64,000 nucleotides of DNA from Heloderma charlesbogerti (lineage: Eukaryota > Chordata > Lepidosauria > Squamata > Helodermatidae): NCBI GenBank assembly GCA_026122225.1, contig JANEZZ010000978.1, forward strand, positions 496,001-560,000, written 5' to 3'. The position numbers and the translations under genes are program-made. Under the pieces are notes generated by a model, which saw only the letters and a list, made by a program, of their open reading frames with translations, was not told the DNA's origin and searched no databases. The first letter of the stretch is position 1. Each line of letters begins with the position of its first letter. Shown here piece by piece: positions 10,836-22,419 of this stretch.

Positions 10836-12285
10836 AATCGGGCAGTTTCCGATGAATGCCTGAGCTGCTGCCTACTCTTTGCTCATTAGTGCAGTGCAAG
10901 GCAACAGCTCATCCTGCTGGGAAATGTTCCTAGCAGGAACCTGCGAGGTGGAGGAGTCCAAAGCCTGGAGGGCTGGTGAGGTTTGGAAGAATGACTGCAG
11001 AGGCTGGGTGGCTTTGTCATGAGCCTGAGCAGGCTCTGAGAGGGTAATGCCTCATTCTGACCAAACAGGGAAAGGAAAAAGCCAGCTTCCGTTTTTGCGT
11101 CCCTCCTCTTTTCGTGCTGATATGTGATGATCCAGGTCAAATGCTGTGAATCCAACCCTACTTGGCAAAAGAGGATTTTCCACCTTTTAGCTCAGTTCTC
11201 CCCTTTAGAACACACACAGAGCCCAGCTCAGCTCTGCGCTGTCTCTTTTCTGGACTGAGAGTTGCTGCTCAGGGCACTTCCTGGAGCAGGGAGGCGAGGG
11301 GGACTCCTGGACTAAATCCCGAACAGTCCTGGCGCTCTTGCGTCAGAAGACGAAAAAGTGCCCAGTGTTCTTAGCAAGAATCCATCCCAGCCACAGCTGG
11401 AGCAAAGGTATCCACCGGTGGAGTGTGGCTTCCCTTCTGCCCAGCCCTGCCTTATTTCAGCCACACCTCACACCATAAATGTAGAGTGAGGGACAGGAGC
11501 CCTGCAGGAATCACGGGTGGCTGATGATGTTTTTATTCTGCTCTGCTGAATTGTATGGTCTTGTTCAGTTTTGTGTTGGTTTTAAATTACAACGCCCCCT
11601 TATTGTCTTTGTATGCTGGCCTGATAGTTCTACAAAATGTATTTCCAGTACATATGCTGTGGCTGCACAGTGCTCTGCTGGCATCAGCCCCACGCACTCA
11701 CTTGGGCAGCTTAGTCATTTCAGACCCTGGACCTGATGATCTTATAGCTGGCTACGGGTATTACTTCACTATGTTGAATCTTACCTCTGTACACCCTTAG
11801 GACATGAGGGGGGAACATGTCTTTCGCTCTTTCCCAAAGAGTCATGGCCTGCTGTTCTCAGCAGATCAGAGAACTGCAGATGGAGTTAAACTGGGAGCTG
11901 CTTATCCAGCCTTGAACCTCCTGACACAACCTGCGCCATTGTTTCACTGATTGCTAAGAAGGTTTTCCCAACATTTGACTGCATCCATGAAATTCAGCCC
12001 TCCTGCTATTGCTGGCCATGAAGTAGCAGATCCTCCAACTGCCCTAATTTACCAGGGACAGTTCCAGTTTTCTGGTCTCTGTCCCTGGTTAATCACTGTC
12101 ACAATTTTGGTTCTTATTTTGCCTTTTGGGGAGAAGTTTGGGATGCTTAAAAAAAAAATGTTAGTGTGCACAGATGCACAAGACTGTTCTTTAGTTCTCT
12201 CTCTCCAGGTCCCTGGAAGTTCAGTGCCAGAGACGGGAAGTACATGTGGTGTGCTGACACATAGACCTAGTTGTAGGTTTTGTCT
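10836..12285. other. Non-coding, nothing recognised
   Basis: No exon or repeat family was recognised over ~1.4 kb. Given the GFRA2 exon downstream, this is probably intron. Confidence 0.45.
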
Positions 12286-12638
12286 CAGTGGTGCAGCTAG
12301 GGGCCAAAGCCCAGCCCCCCCCCCCCCCGTGACTACCCAGAGAGCAGCAGGTGCAGAAGCAAACTCCCCTTTATTCCCATAGTCATGATGGTGCTATGAT
12401 GTAATTGAGCTTAGCATGCAAATCTGCCGGATTTTTTTTGTTTTGGCAGAGTTTTGTTGTTCTAACAGATCAGGAATGTAGAAGCAGTTTTAAAGCATGG
12501 AATGGTGGTTGAAAGGGAGGGGGAAGGGCAATGTCAGCTGTGTGCTTCAGAACTGAAATACTACACATGGCCTTCTAAAGCGCCCCCCCCCCCCGGACCA
12601 TTAAGTCCAGGGTCTAAAATTTCCTAGCTGCGCCACTG
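12286..12638. mobile_element. hAT-like MITE with CAGTGG termini
   Basis: The left end CAGTGGTGCAGCTAGG and the inverted right end CAGTGGCGCAGCTAGG match at 15 of 16 bases, and CAGTGGCG-type termini are typical of hAT elements. The element is ~353 bp, non-coding, and has C homopolymers near both ends (about 12316 and 12586). The flanking octamers do not match, so the target duplication has decayed or the true ends differ slightly. It ends ~350 bp upstream of the GFRA2 exon. Confidence 0.65.
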
Positions 12639-12897
12639 GGGAGTCTGTAGTGTTCCCCCCCCACACACACACACATTGTGGCTCTGTCCCTGCCCCATCA
12701 GAGCGTAAGAGAGATGTATCTGGACCCTAGCACACAGACATGTAACAGCTTCCATGTAGACATTTAATACATGTTTCACGTACAGGAGAGTCCCGTGTTC
12801 CATCTGTGAAATGCTGGAGGGCCTGGGGTAGCCATAAGATCCCTCCTGTAGCCCTTGCCTATTCCTCTCAGGCCATAGCACCTCCCACGTTTTGACA

Positions 12898-12923
12898 CCC
12901 CCTGCCCTGCCCTGCCCTGCCCC
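12898..12923. repeat. (CCCTG)n microsatellite
   Basis: About four copies of CCCTG lie ~65 bp upstream of the 3' splice site of the GFRA2 exon and contribute to a pyrimidine-rich upstream region. Confidence 0.85.
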
Positions 12924-12986
12924 CTGGCACTGACCAAATCAGTCCAGTCCTGCTGCCCTCTGTAACCCCTCTCTTGTCTTGGGCAG

Positions 12987-13335
12987 GAATGGATTCCACT
13001 GCCAACCCTAAAAGCAACCACTGCCTCGATGCAGCCAAAGCCTGCAACCTGAATGACAACTGCAAGAAGCTCCGCTCAGGCTACATCTCCACCTGCAACA
13101 AAGGGGTCTCCGCCACGGAGCGCTGCAACCGCCGCAAGTGCCACAAAGCCCTGCGCCAGTTTTTTGACCGGGTGCCCAGCGAGTACACCTACCGGCTGCT
13201 GTTCTGCTCCTGCAAGGACCATGCCTGTGCTGAGCGCCGCCGGCAAACCATTGTCCCCGACTGTTCCTACGAGGACAAGGAGAAGCCCAACTGCCTGGAC
13301 CTCCGAAACCAGTGCCGGTCAGACAACCTCTGTCG
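12987..13335 (+). CDS. GFRA2: GFRA2 internal exon (GDNF-family receptor alpha-2)
   Basis: This exon encodes 115 whole codons of a GPI-anchored co-receptor that binds GDNF-family ligands (neurturin for GFRA2) and presents them to the RET tyrosine kinase at the neuronal surface. The peptide begins after [20 protein letters not shown] and includes [41 protein letters not shown] and [13 protein letters not shown]. These match GFRA2 better than GFRA1; for example GFRA2 has [11 protein letters not shown] and PSEYTY. It carries 13 cysteines and covers cysteine-rich domain 2 and the start of domain 3. The [13 protein letters not shown] basic helix belongs to the ligand-binding domain in this family. 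The acceptor is TCTTGGGCAG|GAATGG, with a pyrimidine tract; the donor is TGTCG|GTGAGC. One base of the first codon comes from the previous exon, and the last codon (CG.) is completed by the next. Reading through the donor hits a stop at once. No other GFRA2 exon was found in the window, so flanking introns must be long. Confidence 0.92.
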
Positions 13336-14842
13336 GTGAGCATTGCCTGTCTTTCATCTCCCATGGACAGATGCATTGTTCTGAGGTTCTGGGTCTGAGC
13401 AGGAGGTTCTGGGTTGGTCATATGCAGTGCTGGCGGGATTGGATCTGGGCCTTTTTGCTGCAAGGTGGAATAGTTACCGTGCCTGCTGCAATGGTTAGGC
13501 TCATATTATGCCCCAGACTGCGGCCACGACAGGTGGGATGGGTGTCCCCTTGGCAGAGAAGGCGTGGCGTGGACTGGGAGCCGTCTCGGGCAGACACACA
13601 GCACTTCTGCTTCCTGGGCGGGACCCACATGCCGGTCTTGCTTGGCTGTGAGGCACCAGTGCTGCTCATAAGCCAGCAGCCCCACCTCGGTTCTGCCCCC
13701 TGAGGTGGTGACATGGGAGAGTCTAGGAAGTTAGAAAGCCCATGGAGAGCACCCCTTGTGGAAGCCAGAGCCTTCCCCAGACCAAGCCCTCCCACGGCCC
13801 ACCCTCAAAACTCAGGCTCCAGGCAGGGGTTGCATTCTCGGCTCCGAAGCCTCGCACGTGTGGAGCGAGGCAGGGGCTCTTTCCTTCTTGGCCTCGGCCC
13901 CGACTCCCTCACGTGGCGTGGAGGGCGGAGAGGCCCCTTCTGTCCCTTGCTGCTAACACCCAGGGAGCCAAAGGCTGCCTGCTTTGGTAAATTTGTGCTG
14001 ATCTGGAGCTTGAGGGCGCTGGACGTTTGCGGGGGAAGCACAAGAGCGCCTCCAGCCCCCCCTTTCCTCAGCTGGTTGAGGTCCAGCAGGGGGCCACCCT
14101 GGGCGGCTGCTAATCCCGGCTTCTGATGGCAGAGCTCCTGTGGCCTGCACACGGGCTGCAAAACATGGGCTTTCTTAGCAAAGCTTCCAAATGCAGGAGA
14201 GGATACCTGGGAAGCTCTTGAACCATGAGGTTTATTTCCAAGGCAAATTATAATTTAGCAAAACAAGGAAAATCTCACTGATGCCGTGCTTTGCTTGTGA
14301 GGCACATTTGCAGCTCTGAGTCTTCGCTGTTGTTGTTTCCAAATTGAGGCTCCAGAGTGTTTGGAAATGCCACGCACGCAGTGGCCATGCCGGTCTGCTG
14401 TGTGTTTGGGTGCTTGCTGGGAGGCTTCCTTTCACCTTGTCTGTGTTGTCTCTCACTGGGAAAATCTCTCCCCCTGCCCCCCCCCCCGCAACAGTGTTCT
14501 CTGGCTCATGACGGTTCGTGCCAGAAGAAATGTATCCCAGAGTCTTCAAAGTGCCGCAGGAAATTCGGTGTTGGTTTTGCCGCAGCAGGTTAAAGCAGCT
14601 GCCCGCCTGCCATTGGCTTCAGGCCCTGGCAACCAGGCCAGGCGTGGCCCGGAGGGTGAATGGTTGCTGTACCCCAGCTCTCTTTGGTGGCTGGCTGTCT
14701 CACAATTCTCTTCAGGCCACGTCAGCGCATGTGCAGCTCTGCCTGCTCCACAGCTCTGGCCAGCACTCCTTGGGGAGTTGGTTTATACTTGCTTCTCCCT
14801 GCTTTGTCTCTGAGAAGGTTAAATCTGGTCCTGGGATTTCTT
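13336..14842 (+). other. Probable GFRA2 intron, nothing further recognised
   Basis: The segment starts with the donor GTGAGC. A moderately GC-rich stretch lies at 13560-14140 and a C homopolymer at about 14478. The open frames, including 14357-14593, have no recognisable domain and no matching GFRA2 exon was found. Confidence 0.5.
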
Positions 14843-15010
14843 ACTGTTGATTGTTAAAATTGTTCACATGTATCTGTATATGCGTGAGCTCATTGTCTGT
14901 TTATTTGCATGTAAACATTATGTACATGTTACATTTTAAGGTTTTTAATCTTTGTAAACCGCCCACAGAGCTTTGGCTATTAGGCAGTATGGAAATGTAA
15001 TGAATGCAAT
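14843..15010 (+). repeat. L2-like LINE 3' tail
   Basis: TTTGTAAACCGCCCACAGAG followed by TTAGGCAGTATGGAAATGTA and the tail ATGAATGCAATGAA match the end of the L2 copy at 17.1-18.4 kb, which ends GAACCGCCCAGACAGC and GGACGGTATAGAAATAGAAT. It is non-coding. Confidence 0.8.
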
Positions 15011-16490
15011 GAAACCGTTCAGGCCAGTTCCTGGTAAAGCCGCTGAGGTGGCCCTGTGTATGCGGAGGACAAGGGGCCTGGCTGCTTCTTTTCCGCTCAT
15101 GAAGAGAGGGAGGCAGGATCCCAGAGCTTTCCTTGTGCTGCATTCCAGAGAGGGAGCAGTTGCTTCTTTCAGTGGTGGACTGTAGACTTATAAAATATTC
15201 AGACTGAACCACTTGGTGGGTTTCCAGTTTCAAAAGAATTTTTCATTTTTCTCTCCCACTGGACAGAAGGGAAAGCTGTCTGCAGAAATCAGTGGAGAAA
15301 TCCAAGATGTTAATGCAGCTGTAACTGGGCAACAGATGCCCCCCTCTACACCCCAAGAAACAAAGGCTCACCAGCAAAGAGAAGGGCTCCTGCTGCTTCT
15401 AACTCAGTTCTCAGTTTGTGTGTGAAGAAAGGCACACGCAAACACGCTCGTGGGCTTCCCATTCACAATTCAGTCCCTGGAGCAGAAGGCCAGTGTGTGC
15501 AACTGAACCCTAGATTTGGCCAGGAGGAGGCCTGAGGGGAAACGGAGCCCTTCGCTGCAACAAGAAGGTGTTTTGTATGAGGCAGTTTGGGCTGGCAATT
15601 CAGACCGGCTTCAGGCCCACCTCTGGCCATCAGTATTTATAGTAGAATACACAGCAGGGGTGTTGTTTCCTTTCTCTCAGCCTCACCCCAGCCTGCAACC
15701 TGCAGTAGGGGTATAAGACTACATTTCAGAGTTGTAAATCGCTCCGCCTCAGCCTCACCTCCAACATGCAATATTCAGAGTCAGCTACAATGCTGGGCAG
15801 CTCTCTCTCTGGCCACAAACTCTTCTGACCAACAGTATGGGGATAATGGGCTGCATCTGCATTAGAACTGGCAATGGCAGAGCTATTTTTACGTGTTGAC
15901 AAACTTGAAAAAAGGACCGAGTTAGGAAGACCATGAGCTCCTCTCTGTGCTGATCTCATTTCTTCAGGGGTAGAGTCACAGGTGCCTAGTTACAGATATG
16001 ATAACATCTTTGATTCCTTCAGGGATTGATATGGGCAGCTCTCTCTTCCATTTCAGGGAACAATTAAAAATGGCTTCTCCGTGTTGAAAAGGATATGCCA
16101 TATCTTGACCACGAGATGGTCCTCAGAGCCATTCTGTAACTCTCCTTGGTTGGCAGAGGCCACCTGGGTTGAGGTGGAGAAGCCCTGCATGGGAAATCTT
16201 CCTGGGGTGGGCAGGCCTTCCCCCCTCCCAGGCTGCTAACACGGTTTGATAAGGCTCATGTGAGCACTGGAGAGTGACGCTCGCCCTCCGTTGATGTGGG
16301 GGGCGGGGGCGGGCTGGTGCTTCAGAGGCTGCTGCTTTTCCATTGGGGCCAAGCATGCTCCTTGTGCTCAGTCAACAGGGGCTGCTATGAGCCCCCTGTT
16401 TGCATAGCGAAGCTCTTTGTTCACTGCAGTCATTGAAGTTTTGTGTATATATAAGTATAAATAAATACAATATCAGGGATGGTGTGTTTG
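15011..16490. other. Non-coding, nothing recognised
   Basis: No exon, RNA gene or repeat family was recognised in this ~1.5 kb of presumed intron. Confidence 0.4.
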
Positions 16491-16520
16491 AGTGAGTGAG
16501 AGAGAGAGAGAGAGAGAGAA
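16491..16520. repeat. (GA)n microsatellite
   Basis: A GAGTGAGTGAG lead-in is followed by an uninterrupted AG run. Confidence 0.95.
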
Positions 16521-16577
16521 TGTTTCCTATCACAGAGTCTGCCTGGACAAACAGTGTGCACTGAAACCCCTCCATCT

Positions 16578-16770
16578 CAGGCCCCGTCTACATGAGCCAT
16601 TTACTCCCGGGCTGCTGTGATCCAAGGACCTTCGGGACATACGACACAGTTGCCACTTCGCAGCCTAACTGTGGTTTTCACAGGGAAAATGCGGATTTCT
16701 TCAGAGGCATTTTGCTGTGATATTTCAGCTTGCTGCAGGTTTACCGTAGTTGCTGAGCTGTCTGTCCCTT
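16578..16770 (+). mobile_element. MITE fragment, GGCCCCRTCTACATGAGCC family
   Basis: The segment starts GGCCCCGTCTACATGAGCC-ATTTACTCC, the terminal motif also seen at the ends of the elements at 23810-24748 and 60316-61338. A body of GATCCAAGGACCTTC and GTGGTTTTCACAGGGAAAA follows. No right terminus was found, so it appears truncated. The 3' boundary is approximate. Confidence 0.55.
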
Positions 16771-17109
16771 CCTCAAACTGGCTTCACAGTTTGCGGTGGG
16801 CGTGGGGTAGGCGTGCTTAGTGATTGCTAAGCAATTTCCAGGAGTGGTTGCCCCACTGCCTTTTTAGGGGCAGCAGGTACCACTCCCTCACACAATTGTG
16901 TGTTTACCATTCCCTGGACCCATCTGGCCACCTTCCCCAGCTAGTTTAAATCCGCCATGATTCAAGAGGGCAAGAGTCGAGAGGACATGTGATCTGTTGA
17001 ACCAGTGTAAGCACCTTGTCCCCATTCTCAGGCCACAACAATTGGAACTGATCCCAGAAAACTGGACAAGATGGAACATTGGAGCACCAAGACTTAATAG
17101 CAGCATTAA

Positions 17110-18422
17110 GATCATTATGAAAACGAGAGAGAGGGGGGAGTATGACCTTGCTGATTCTCCTTGATCTGTCGGTGGTATCCTTCTGGGGCAATTGTCAGAG
17201 TTAGGAGTGGGAGGCACTGGAGTGGTTTCACTCCTCTTGGATGGTCGGCTCTAGAAGGTGGTACTTGGGGGATATTGCTCGGCCCTGTGGATTCTCCCCA
17301 CAGGGGGTCGGTTTTGTCCCCCATGCTACATGAAACTGTTGAGTGTGATCATCCAGAGTTTTGGGGTGTGTTGCCATCAGTATGCTGCTATTAGGTCTTG
17401 GTGCTCCAGTGTTCCATCTATTTCTCCTTACCATCTTCAGGTGAGGCTGTGGATGTGCCAAATTGGTGCCGGTGTGACAATGGACTGGATGAGGGCTAAT
17501 AAACTGAAACTCAGACCAGATAAGACTGAGATGCTGTTGGTGGGTGGTTCCACTGACCGGATGGAGGGTGCTCAACCTGATCTGCACTCCCCCTGAAGGA
17601 GCAGGTCCGTAGCTTGGGGGTCTTCCTGGAGCCATCTTTGTCACTTGAGGCTCAAGTAGCCTCAGTGGCACGGAATGCCTTCTCCCAAGTTTGGTTGGTG
17701 GCCCAGCTATACCCCTATCTGGGCACGGATAACCTGGCTTCAGTTGTCTATGCTCTAGTAACCTCCAAGTTAGATTACTGCAATGCGCTCTACGTGGGGC
17801 TGCCTTTGAAGACAGTTCGGACACTGCAGCTTGTGCAAAATGTGGCAGTCAGACTGATAACGGGGACCAAAAGGTCTGAACATATAAGACCGATTCTGGC
17901 CCACTTGCGCTGGCTGCCTATGTGCTTCTGAGCCCAATTTATAGTGCTGGTTTTGACCTATAAAGCCCTACATGGCTTGGGACCACAGTATCTGACAGAA
18001 CACCGCTCCTGGCATGAACTGACCCACACACTGTGCTCTGCATCCAAGGCCCTCCTCCAGGAGCCTCCTCTGAGGGAGGCTTGGAGGGTGGCAACAAGGG
18101 AGAGGGCCTTCTATTTATGGCTCCCTGTTTATGGAATAATCTCCCTGATGAGGCCCACCTGGGGCCAACATTGTCATCTTTTTGGCACCAGGTTAAAACT
18201 GCTCTCTCCTCTCAGGCATTTGGCAGCGTAGAATGAGTCTCTTGATAGTCTCTGGCTGATTGTTTTTGTTTCATATACATGTTGTCGTGTGTGTTATTTG
18301 TTCTGTGTTATTCTGTGAATGGTTTTATATTTTATATAATGTAGTTTAATGGTCTTAAATTTTTGTGAACCGCCCAGACAGCTTCGACTATGGGACGGTA
18401 TAGAAATAGAATGAATGAATGG
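17110..18422 (+). mobile_element. L2 LINE, 5'-truncated, degenerate
   Basis: The segment encodes the C-terminal half of an L2-clade reverse transcriptase in several broken frames. A degenerate LDLS segment and GGxCSALW lie near 17160-17290, then DWMRANKLKLRPDKTEMLLV at about 17480-17540. Next comes VRSLGVFLEPSLSLEAQV and LDYCNALYVGLPLKTVRTL (17614-17931), and after a stop VLTYKALHGLGPQYLTE (17944-18231). It ends with GAACCGCCCAGACAGC and an ATGAATGAATG tail. The catalytic FADD-type box has been lost. Frameshifts and stops mark it as dead. Confidence 0.9.
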
Positions 18423-18908
18423 GTGATTTTATCTTCACAGTACCTTGCAAAATTGTTACAACAGGCCCCTGTGGGTTTCAACATGCCATTCCACAGGGGT
18501 AGTTGTTAATAACTCCTGAACCACCTGAAATAGCTCTGATGGGTGGCTGCTTGAGGACGCAGTGGAAGCAGCAAAGTCAGCCTTCTTCGCTGCCCTTGCT
18601 GCCACAGCATGGGCACGCTTATGCGATTTTCCGTGTGTTTGATTGTCTTGACAGCGAGTCTTATGCCACTTGTGCTCTAGCCATCATCCAGCCTGTTTCA
18701 CGCTTGGAGTTCTCCTGAAAACCAGGAGCCACCCGAGTTCCATGGTGTCAGAGAGGGCACTCAGGAGCAATTGTGCTGATGGCTGACGTACAGTCTGTGT
18801 GATGATTCAGTTGGATTGTAAATGTATGTAAAGATTTATGCACAAATGGTCACAGTGGCCATTTGCAACAGCAGTAGTGGTGATAACACAAGCGTCAGTC
18901 ACAAATGA
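18423..18908. other. Non-coding, nothing recognised
   Basis: No exon or repeat was recognised in this short stretch of presumed intron. Confidence 0.4.
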
Positions 18909-19034
18909 CTGAGTAAATTCACACCGGTAGTGGGACAGGAAACCATTCCCTCTTTTCAGACCCATTGTCTCTGTTTCACTCATTTGGGTTTGAAAAGAGA
19001 CAGTAGCCCGCTGCAGGTGTTAATTTACTCAGCC
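18909..19034. repeat. Imperfect inverted repeat, MITE-like
   Basis: CTGAGTAAATTCACACCGG at the left pairs imperfectly with the inverse of CCTGCAGGTGT-TAATTTACTCAG-type sequence at the right, giving ~35-bp diverged arms around a ~50-bp loop. It is followed by a direct duplication of CAGATGATTGCTTCCC at about 19040-19070. It is possibly a degraded foldback MITE. Confidence 0.4.
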
Positions 19035-19074
19035 ATGCTCAGATGATTGCTTCCCAGATGATTGCTTCCCACCA

Positions 19075-19594
19075 AATACTGCTGCTTTCAGCGATCACTG
19101 TGCTTACTTTGCATACATGGATGCGAACTATGACAGGCTGACTGTCTGTGCTCTGGGCCCTTCCCTGTGGCACACTGGCAATTCACAGAAATTCTAAACC
19201 ACAGATACAACGTAATGGGTGTCTCTACACAAGTGATTCATTCCACGCTCATGATTGGCCACTCACGGAAGTTTGTGGGCCCTTTATACAATATCATCAA
19301 CCTCCAGGATGTCTCCTGTGCCATTTCCTATTTATCCCACTTTCAGAAAGATTGGAGATAAGCTGGAATAGAAGGACAACATGAGATATCGGTAGTGTGA
19401 AATGCCAGCGTTGTGCTATGAACTTGCCAAGGAAGGACTTTCCTGAGTTCAAACCACATGTCTGCCATGTAAAGGTTTGAGCACATTTCTCAATCAGAGG
19501 GAGAAGAGGGTAAAATGCCTCCCTGCAACAGAGACAGATCTGATCCACCACCCCACCAAGCTCAGACACAACATCCTCGGTTGATTCAGAGCAC
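19075..19594. other. Non-coding, nothing recognised
   Basis: No exon or known repeat was recognised. Confidence 0.35.
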
Positions 19595-19690
19595 CCCATT
19601 AAGTTAAATGGGGCTTACTTGCAAGTAAGTGTGCTGAAGATTGCAGACTTACAGCATGATCTTATGTCTACCCAGAAGTAAGTCATAGCT
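19595..19690. repeat. Short interspersed repeat, AAATGGGGCTTACTT type
   Basis: CCCATTAAGTTAAATGGGG-CTTACTTGCAAGTAAG, GATTGCAGACTTACAGC and CCAGAAGTAAGT form a block that recurs in diverged form at 38690-38815. I recognise it as a common squamate dispersed repeat but cannot name the family. Confidence 0.5.
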
Positions 19691-19789
19691 TTCCTGGGGG
19701 CTGCGAGGAAACACCACAGAACAAGTTGAGCGATGAAAGCAAGACTCCCCCCACCCCTCTCCTTTGCCAGGGAGGGAGGGAAGAGGCAG

Positions 19790-19862
19790 GCACTCCCTTG
19801 ATGCAAGCCACATCAAGCTTGACTCCCTTGACGCAAGCTTGACTCCCTTGACGCAAGCCACA
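19790..19862. repeat. Short tandem repeat, ~20-30 bp units
   Basis: CTCCCTTGATGCAAGCC, GACTCCCTTGACGCAAGC and GACTCCCTTGACGCAAGCC follow each other, giving about three imperfect units that alternate CACATC and TTGACTCC spacers. Confidence 0.8.
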
Positions 19863-20157
19863 TGTCTGCTGTGTAAAGAAGACCCTCCTAGTCATGCAAA
19901 GAAACCGAAAGCAGAAAGACCTGGTAAGGATGCAGGGTTTTTTTGCTAAAGTAGAGACACCCTATAATAAAACATGGTATAAAAATTTTAACATAAACAC
20001 CTAAAACAATTTCAGTAAGATACTGGACATAATAAAGACAGCTGACATAAGTGCCCCATCGTATGCTGTCAAATGCCTGGGAGTAGAGGACAGTGTAAAC
20101 TTGGCACAAAAAAGATGACAGCATTGGCGCCAGGCAGACCTCAGTGGGAGATCATTC

Positions 20158-20217
20158 TGTAATGATCTCTACAATGATCTCGAGGGCCTACAAGGCCATC
20201 GAGTCCAACCCCCATTA
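20158..20217 (-). mobile_element. CR1 3' terminal fragment
   Basis: On the + strand GGGCCTACAAGGCCATCGAG followed by TCCAACCCCC is the reverse complement of the CR1 3' end (CTCGATGGCCTTGTAGGCCC). Only ~50-60 bases remain. Confidence 0.75.
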
Positions 20218-21003
20218 GGCCTTAGATGTTGATCATAGTGTCCGGGTAGGTTCAGGTCAGGAGAGGCGCTCCACCAAGTATTGTGGTCCTGAGCCAAGAT
20301 TTATGTCAACAGTAGTTCCTTATGCAGTTAAACTTGGGGGCAGCTAATCTTTTGAATATATCAAGAAACAGTACACAACATGGCAGCATCACTAGGAGCG
20401 GCTATGAATGAGCGAGTCCATGCCGGCCTCAGGGTTTGGGGGCTCTGGAGCAAGGCCCCTTAGTGGGCCCCTCCCTCAGTGTCTTCTTGCTGCTCTTGCC
20501 CCTCCTCCTCTTTCTCATCGTGGCTTCCACTTGCTTGCTTGGCTGGCAGAGAGCTGGGGAGCAAGCTGGCCGTGGTGCCTGCCGCTCCCCCCCCCCGCCA
20601 CCTGGGCCAGCGCAAGAGGCAGGTCACCAAGCAGGTTGCACGGGTGAGGAGGAGCAGCAGCTCGGGGGCCCTTGGCAGGCCCCTGACCCATGTGAGGCTG
20701 GCCCCGGCACCAGCCAGTAAAGAGCAGCACTGTCCCAGCAAATGGGAGAGCAGCCTGGCTCCATGGTTGGCTGGAGAAGGAGCAGTTGCAGAGCGTGCGC
20801 CTCGCCCCTTGCGTGACAGAAAGGACACCTGCAAAGGCTTCCTAACTAAGAACCTGTGCTGGAGTTTGTTTTCTCCCTCCTGGCTCATGGCCCCTCTGGA
20901 AGCCTGAGGGTGATGCGGTCTTATTACTGGCCTGCATGAGCCGCTCTGGAGCAAAAGTGCGGGGCGGCTGGCAGTGGCAGCTGGCTGCTGTGCACTAGTA
21001 CAC
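20218..21003. other. Non-coding, GC-rich in part
   Basis: The segment 20430-20990 is GC-rich and carries overlapping frames on both strands with low-complexity Leu/Ser/Pro composition. No protein family was recognised, so I treat it as non-coding. Confidence 0.4.
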
Positions 21004-21377
21004 ATAGGGCCAGGCTGGACTTGACATTAAATGCACCTTGAATTTAATTTAATGTGCCTATTAAAAAAATGGGTGGAGGCTGATAATGATCAGGATTGCA
21101 GCAGGAAAGGGAGTTTAACCCTTCTTAACAAAAATCCTCCACATGCTGCTGTTTAGTGTGGGAGGAAAGCTCCTGTTGGTGCCATTACGAATAGCAGCGC
21201 CAGAGGAATTATTCTGATCAGGTCCACAGGAGGAGCAGAAAAGATTAAGCCCGTCCACTTCCCTCTTGCTGCAGTCTGAATAATTATCACCCCCCTTCAG
21301 CGGCTGCTATTTGCATTTTTAAAAACTGCACATTAAATGCAAAGACAAATTTAATGGCACATCTGGCTTGGTCCATA
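21004..21377. mobile_element. MITE with GGGCCAGGCTGG / inverted termini
   Basis: The left end GGGCCAGGCTGGACTTGACA-TTAAATGC and the inverse of the right end (GGACCAAGCCAGATGTGCCA-TTAAATTT) match at most positions over ~30 bp. Both subterminal regions are rich in TTTAATG-type sequence. It is ~370 bp and non-coding. No clean target duplication was found. Confidence 0.55.
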
Positions 21378-22394
21378 GTGTGGACCTTGGCCTGGGTTCA
21401 AGGACAAGTCATTATGCCTTGGTCCTCATTCACGTATGTAAAATGGGCATAGGAGCGGCCTGCCTCACAGGGCTGTTGGGTTCTACAGCCTGCATTTTGG
21501 AGCCAAAGCCACATGGGGCCCCAGTCCAGAGTGAGCTGCAGACCCAGATCAGGGCCCCCTGCTGGGAACTCCCCCCCCCCCCGGCTGCTCCCAAGGGCAA
21601 TTCACAACCAGTTGAGGTCATTTTCAGCAGAAAACAGGTGTGGGATCTCGCTCTAGGACTGCTTTTGCTCCAGAATAAAAGCACGTGTCTTTACACGTGT
21701 GGCTCCCCTCACATGTCCCCGAGCCCTCTGGTTTTCTTCACAGGCACACTGCACTGGCCTGCTGTTCCCTGGCCTTATACCTGTGGGCACAGTGTGTGTG
21801 GGGGTGGAGAGCGGCAGTCCGAGGGAGGCTGGCCTGCCAAGTCCCCTTCTGGGGGCCCCAGCAGCAGTGTGGCCACGAGGGGCCAGGCCTCCTGGAACTG
21901 CAGGCTGGACGCTGACAGTAGGAAAAGGTGGCATCCCGGCAGAGGGCTTCTCGTACTGCCAGTTAAAAGGCCTGGTGCGGCTATTCTGTCTTTCCCTCCT
22001 TAGCAGATTTTTTATGGAAAGAAAAACAAGGGGGAAACATGGGAGGTTTACAAGTGGAAGACAATGTTGGCTGGACTCCCCATAAAATTCTGTGGATGTG
22101 GCAGGCAGTGGCACGATGAATGCTTCGTCCTGAAGCAGCCAAAGGGCTTGTTTGGCAGGGAGTGCTGGAGCCTTGGCAGGGCAGGGGAATCGGGCCGGGG
22201 GCATCAGGGGAAGGCATGTGATGCTCAGCAGGGGCGGAGCACAGGCAGTGGCGTGTGTCTGAGGAGATCAGAGAGGCCAAAGTCACAAATGATGTTAAAA
22301 GGAGGTGTCAAACTACTGGCCAAGGGGAAAACATCACTAGCGCTAGACTTGCCTGAGTGTGTTTGGGCTTCCTGCTCTGCCTTGTCTATCCAGT
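21378..22394. other. Non-coding, nothing recognised
   Basis: No exon or repeat family was recognised. A C homopolymer lies at about 21571-21582. The frame at 22064-22705 (starting MLAGLPIKFCGCGRQWHDEC) was examined and no domain could be supported. Confidence 0.4.
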
Positions 22395-22419
22395 TCTGTC
22401 TGTCTGTCTGTCTGTCTGA
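22395..22419. repeat. (CTGT)n microsatellite
   Basis: About six tandem CTGT units. Confidence 0.95.

Noticed and set aside
1..12986. Previous GFRA2 exon (encoding the domain 1 cysteine-rich segment)
   Set aside because: No + strand frame in this part resembles GFRA2 domain 1, so the preceding exon is probably further upstream.
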